Below, one piece after another: positions 32,564 through 34,872 of a DNA stretch of 34,872 nucleotides. How positions within the stretch are numbered: position 1 is the stretch's first letter; each line of letters begins with the position of its first letter. This DNA is from Chitinophagaceae bacterium (GTDB lineage: Bacteria; Bacteroidota; Bacteroidia; Chitinophagales; Chitinophagaceae): positions 1 to 34,872 of the forward strand of contig CANGNA010000045.1 of assembly GCA_947455215.1 (NCBI GenBank). The letters run 5' to 3'. The notes under the pieces were generated by a model. The model did no database searches and was not told the DNA's origin. It saw only the letters and a list, made by a program, of their open reading frames with translations. A program made the position numbers and the translations under genes.

Positions 32564-32583
32564 CACAAAATTTCAGGGCCGTA

Positions 32584-33732
32584 ATGCGTTGTAAAAGTCT
32601 GTTTTCCTTGTTAATAGTGGCTTTCGGGCTGTTTTGCCTGACGAATTCTGTGTTTGCACAGGAGGCGTCTGCAGAGCCTGTTGCCGCAGCTGCACCTGCT
32701 AATGGTGGAGAAAAGAAATTGGATATTGGTGAGATCATCTTCGGTCACGTGGGCGATTCTCACGAATGGCACTTTTTTGAAATAGGTGAAAAGCCTGTTG
32801 CTATGCCCCTGCCAATGATCCTCTATACCAAGGATGGCGTTAAGGTGATGTCTTCCGGTCATTTCGAAGAGTGGGGCAAAGATCCGGTTACCGGCGTTGT
32901 GAAGAGTAATTCTCACGAAGGCGTACACATCGAAAAGGGCATGAAGGAAAAGGTGGTGGCTGACGACGGTTCTGAAATATATGATCTGTCCATCACTAAA
33001 AACGTGCTTTCCCTGCTTATATCAGTAGTACTGCTCCTCTGGATCGGTTTCTCTGTTGCTAAAAAATACAAGGCCGGCGGCGCTACCAAAGCTCCATCTG
33101 GTTTCCAGAACGCTTTCGAAACTGCTATCCTGTTCATCCGCGATGAGGTGGCTATCCCTAATCTGGGCAAGAGCAAGCACGGCCGTTACATGCCACTGCT
33201 GCTTACCTTGTTCTTCTTTATCTGGATCAACAATCTGCTGGGTCTGTTGCCTGGCGGTGCCAACCTTACCGGTAATATCGCAGTAACCCTTTGTTTGTCA
33301 CTCATATCATTCCTGGTAATGGTGGGTAGCGCTAACAAGCATTTCTGGGGCCACCTGCTCAATCCTCCCGGCGTACCATTCTTTGTAAAGATCGTTCTGG
33401 TACCTATCGAGATCATTTCCCTGTTCATCAAGCCTGTGGCGCTGACAATACGTCTTTTCGCTAACATACTGGCGGGTCACATCATTATCCTTTGCGTCAT
33501 TTCTATAATATTTATATTTGCGGGGCTCAATAAGTTTGCCGGTGCCGGTTTCGCACCTATCTCTATTGCGTTCTCTATATTTATGTTCATGCTTGAGTTG
33601 CTGGTAGCAGCCATCCAGGCATTCATATTCACCAACCTGACGTCGGTATTTATCGGGTCGGCTATCGAGGAGGCGCATCATCACGATGATGATCACGCCC
33701 ACGAGCCGGAGAGTATCGAAATAATGATGTAG
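32584..33732 (+). CDS. atpB: ATP synthase F0 subunit a, with signal peptide and N-terminal extension
   Basis: The start at MRCKSLFSLL gives 382 residues; the frame is open further upstream but that part lies before the -7 box. A signal peptide (cut near SVFAQ) leads into about 110 extracytoplasmic residues with FGHVGDSHEWHFFEIGEKP, an extension typical of Bacteroidota AtpB. The channel part has five or so membrane helices and the essential Arg R290 in LTIRLFANILAGHIII. The C-terminal tail is His/Asp/Glu-rich (EEAHHHDDDHAHEPE). The subunit forms the proton half-channels against the c ring. It is the first gene of the atp operon. Confidence 0.95.
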   Translation: MRCKSLFSLLIVAFGLFCLTNSVFAQEASAEPVAAAAPANGGEKKLDIGEIIFGHVGDSHEWHFFEIGEKPVAMPLPMILYTKDGVKVMSSGHFEEWGKDPVTGVVKSNSHEGVHIEKGMKEKVVADDGSEIYDLSITKNVLSLLISVVLLLWIGFSVAKKYKAGGATKAPSGFQNAFETAILFIRDEVAIPNLGKSKHGRYMPLLLTLFFFIWINNLLGLLPGGANLTGNIAVTLCLSLISFLVMVGSANKHFWGHLLNPPGVPFFVKIVLVPIEIISLFIKPVALTIRLFANILAGHIIILCVISIIFIFAGLNKFAGAGFAPISIAFSIFMFMLELLVAAIQAFIFTNLTSVFIGSAIEEAHHHDDDHAHEPESIEIMM

Positions 33733-33749
33733 TTTTTTTTATTAATTAA

Positions 33750-34010
<261 letters not shown>

Positions 34011-34023
34011 TCAGTGTAGAGCT

Positions 34024-34066
34024 AATTAACTGCATCCAACGCATAGGGCAGCGGATGCAGTTAATT
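34024..34066 (+). terminator. Intercistronic hairpin between atpE and atpF (attenuator or mRNA stabiliser)
   Basis: A 14-bp perfect stem, AATTAACTGCATCC (34024-34037) with GGATGCAGTTAATT (34053-34066), starts 13 bases after the atpE stop and is followed by TTAACC, a poor U tract. It may stop part of the transcripts or protect the 3' end of atpBE mRNA, giving more subunit c than the other subunits. Confidence 0.75.
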
Positions 34067-34174
34067 TTAACCAAGTCAAAACTCAAAAAGTCAAAACCGA
34101 AAAGTTGCGGCTTCTTTAATATTAACTTACCCCTGTCGCTCAATAACTTGTTAACAATTTAATTATCATATAAA

Positions 34175-34669
34175 ATGGATTTGCTGATACCTGGTTTTGG
34201 TTTATTTTTCTGGAATACATTAGCGTTCCTCCTGGTATTGTTCATTCTTGCAAAGTTTGCATGGAAGCCAATATTGAAAACTCTTGGCGAGCGTGAGAAG
34301 GGTATTGCTGATGCAATATCTTCTGCTGAGAAGATGAAGGGTGAAATGAGCCAGATGAAGTCTGAGAACGAGAAGCTGATGGCACAGGCCAACGAAGAGC
34401 GCAGCGCTATGCTGAAGGAAGCAAAAGAGCTGAAAGACCGCATTGTGAACGAAGCTAAGGAGCAGGCCAAAGCGGAGGCGAACAAGATCATAGCTGACGC
34501 TCAGGTGCAGATCAACCAGCAGAAAAATGCTGCCATGGCTGAAGTGAAGAACGAGATAGGTTCTATAGCACTGGAAGTAGCTGAAAAGATACTGCGCAAG
34601 CAACTGGCTACTACAGAAGGCCAGGAAGCATACATGAGCATGGCTGCTGATAGCATCAAACTGAACTAA
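34175..34669 (+). CDS. atpF: ATP synthase F0 subunit b
   Basis: The 164-residue protein has a single N-terminal membrane helix (FFWNTLAFLLVLFILAKFAW) followed by a long charged helix rich in Ala, Lys and Glu (about 40-140) that forms the peripheral stalk dimer. The end EVAEKILRKQL matches the delta-binding region. Length and order (after atpE, before atpH) are standard. It is separated from atpE by 164 bases, unusually long for an operon, holding the hairpin described. Confidence 0.95.
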   Translation: MDLLIPGFGLFFWNTLAFLLVLFILAKFAWKPILKTLGEREKGIADAISSAEKMKGEMSQMKSENEKLMAQANEERSAMLKEAKELKDRIVNEAKEQAKAEANKIIADAQVQINQQKNAAMAEVKNEIGSIALEVAEKILRKQLATTEGQEAYMSMAADSIKLN

Positions 34670-34683
34670 TTGTCTAACGTATG

Positions 34684-34702
34684 GGCAACCGCATGGGTTG
34701 CC
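34684..34702 (+). other. Small hairpin between atpF and atpH
   Basis: GGCAACC (34684-34690) pairs with GGTTGCC (34696-34702) around GCATG. It is too weak in U tract for a terminator and may tune translation or mRNA stability. Confidence 0.5.
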
Positions 34703-34720
34703 TGGTTATAAATAAAAGAA

Positions 34721-34872
34721 ATGCAAAATCCCCGTCTTGCGTCAAGATATGCGAAATCGCTGCTGGACCTTGCAGTAGAAAAGAACAGTGTGGAGGATAC
34801 CCTGAAGGATGTCCGCATGATGGATGCTGTATGCCGCTCTAACCGCGATTTCGAGATGATGCTGCGTAGCCC
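34721..34872 (+). CDS. atpH: ATP synthase F1 subunit delta (partial, 3' end outside window)
   Basis: The frame begins MQNPRLASRYAKSLLDLAVE and runs to the window edge (50 codons seen). The N-terminal helix RYAKSLLDLA and the later DVRMMDAVCRSNRDFEMML segment match the OSCP/delta family, which links the peripheral stalk to the F1 head. Its position directly after atpF is as expected. Confidence 0.92.
   Translation, partial: MQNPRLASRYAKSLLDLAVEKNSVEDTLKDVRMMDAVCRSNRDFEMMLRS

Overview
The window comes from a member of the Bacteroidota, most likely a Chitinophagales/Chitinophagaceae-type organism. The evidence is a T9SS C-terminal sorting domain in two proteins (the partial gene at the left edge and 16565-17434), two TonB-dependent outer membrane receptors, a gldA-type gliding ABC ATPase, start regions without Shine-Dalgarno sequences, and many exact copies of the Bacteroidota -7 box TAnnTTTG upstream of genes. 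Base composition and gene style look uniform; there is no phage, no insertion sequence with a transposase and no CRISPR array.

Layout. 1-2401: end of a secreted T9SS protein, a perfect palindromic terminator, a roughly 500 bp gene-poor stretch, an orphan PAS-PAS histidine-kinase-like gene whose phosphoacceptor His is Asn, and tRNA-Gln(TTG). 2507-5391: malic enzyme-phosphotransacetylase fusion (maeB) and a cupin. 5399-10422 (minus): a tight four-gene operon of a YfiR-like periplasmic protein, a TonB-dependent receptor, a HAMP/PAS sensor kinase and a single-domain response regulator; this is the best candidate for an under-described system. 10565-14879: acyltransferase 3, an unknown membrane protein and a second TonB-dependent receptor. 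14891-16450 (minus): folE, an SDR lacking the catalytic Tyr, and a 54-residue DUF2256 gene that starts with TTG and overlaps the terminator of the convergent receptor gene. 16565-21804 (minus): T9SS protein, FMN-reductase-like protein with a small secreted partner, PLP-dependent desulfhydrase/deaminase, era, PAP2 phosphatase and a methyltransferase. 21973-28421: TPR membrane protein, a dienelactone-hydrolase-fold protein with a degenerate triad, GNAT, small lipoproteins, ureohydrolase, a DUF5723-like protein and gldA. 28427-29035 (minus): a toxin-antitoxin pair whose PIN toxin is frameshifted in a homopolymer. 29166-31730: dxr and rseP. 31731-32583: a repeat- and hairpin-rich intergenic region. 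32584 to the end: the start of the F0F1 ATP synthase operon, atpB-atpE-atpF-atpH (cut by the window edge).

How it works together. Most genes are housekeeping: central carbon metabolism, isoprenoid synthesis, ribosome assembly, membrane proteolysis and ATP synthesis. The accessory signal lies in the YfiR/receptor/kinase operon, in three proteins that keep a fold but lose key catalytic residues (kinase, SDR, hydrolase), in the broken toxin-antitoxin locus, in apparently leaderless promoters, and in the intergenic repeats. Functions are read from family motifs; no database search was run.
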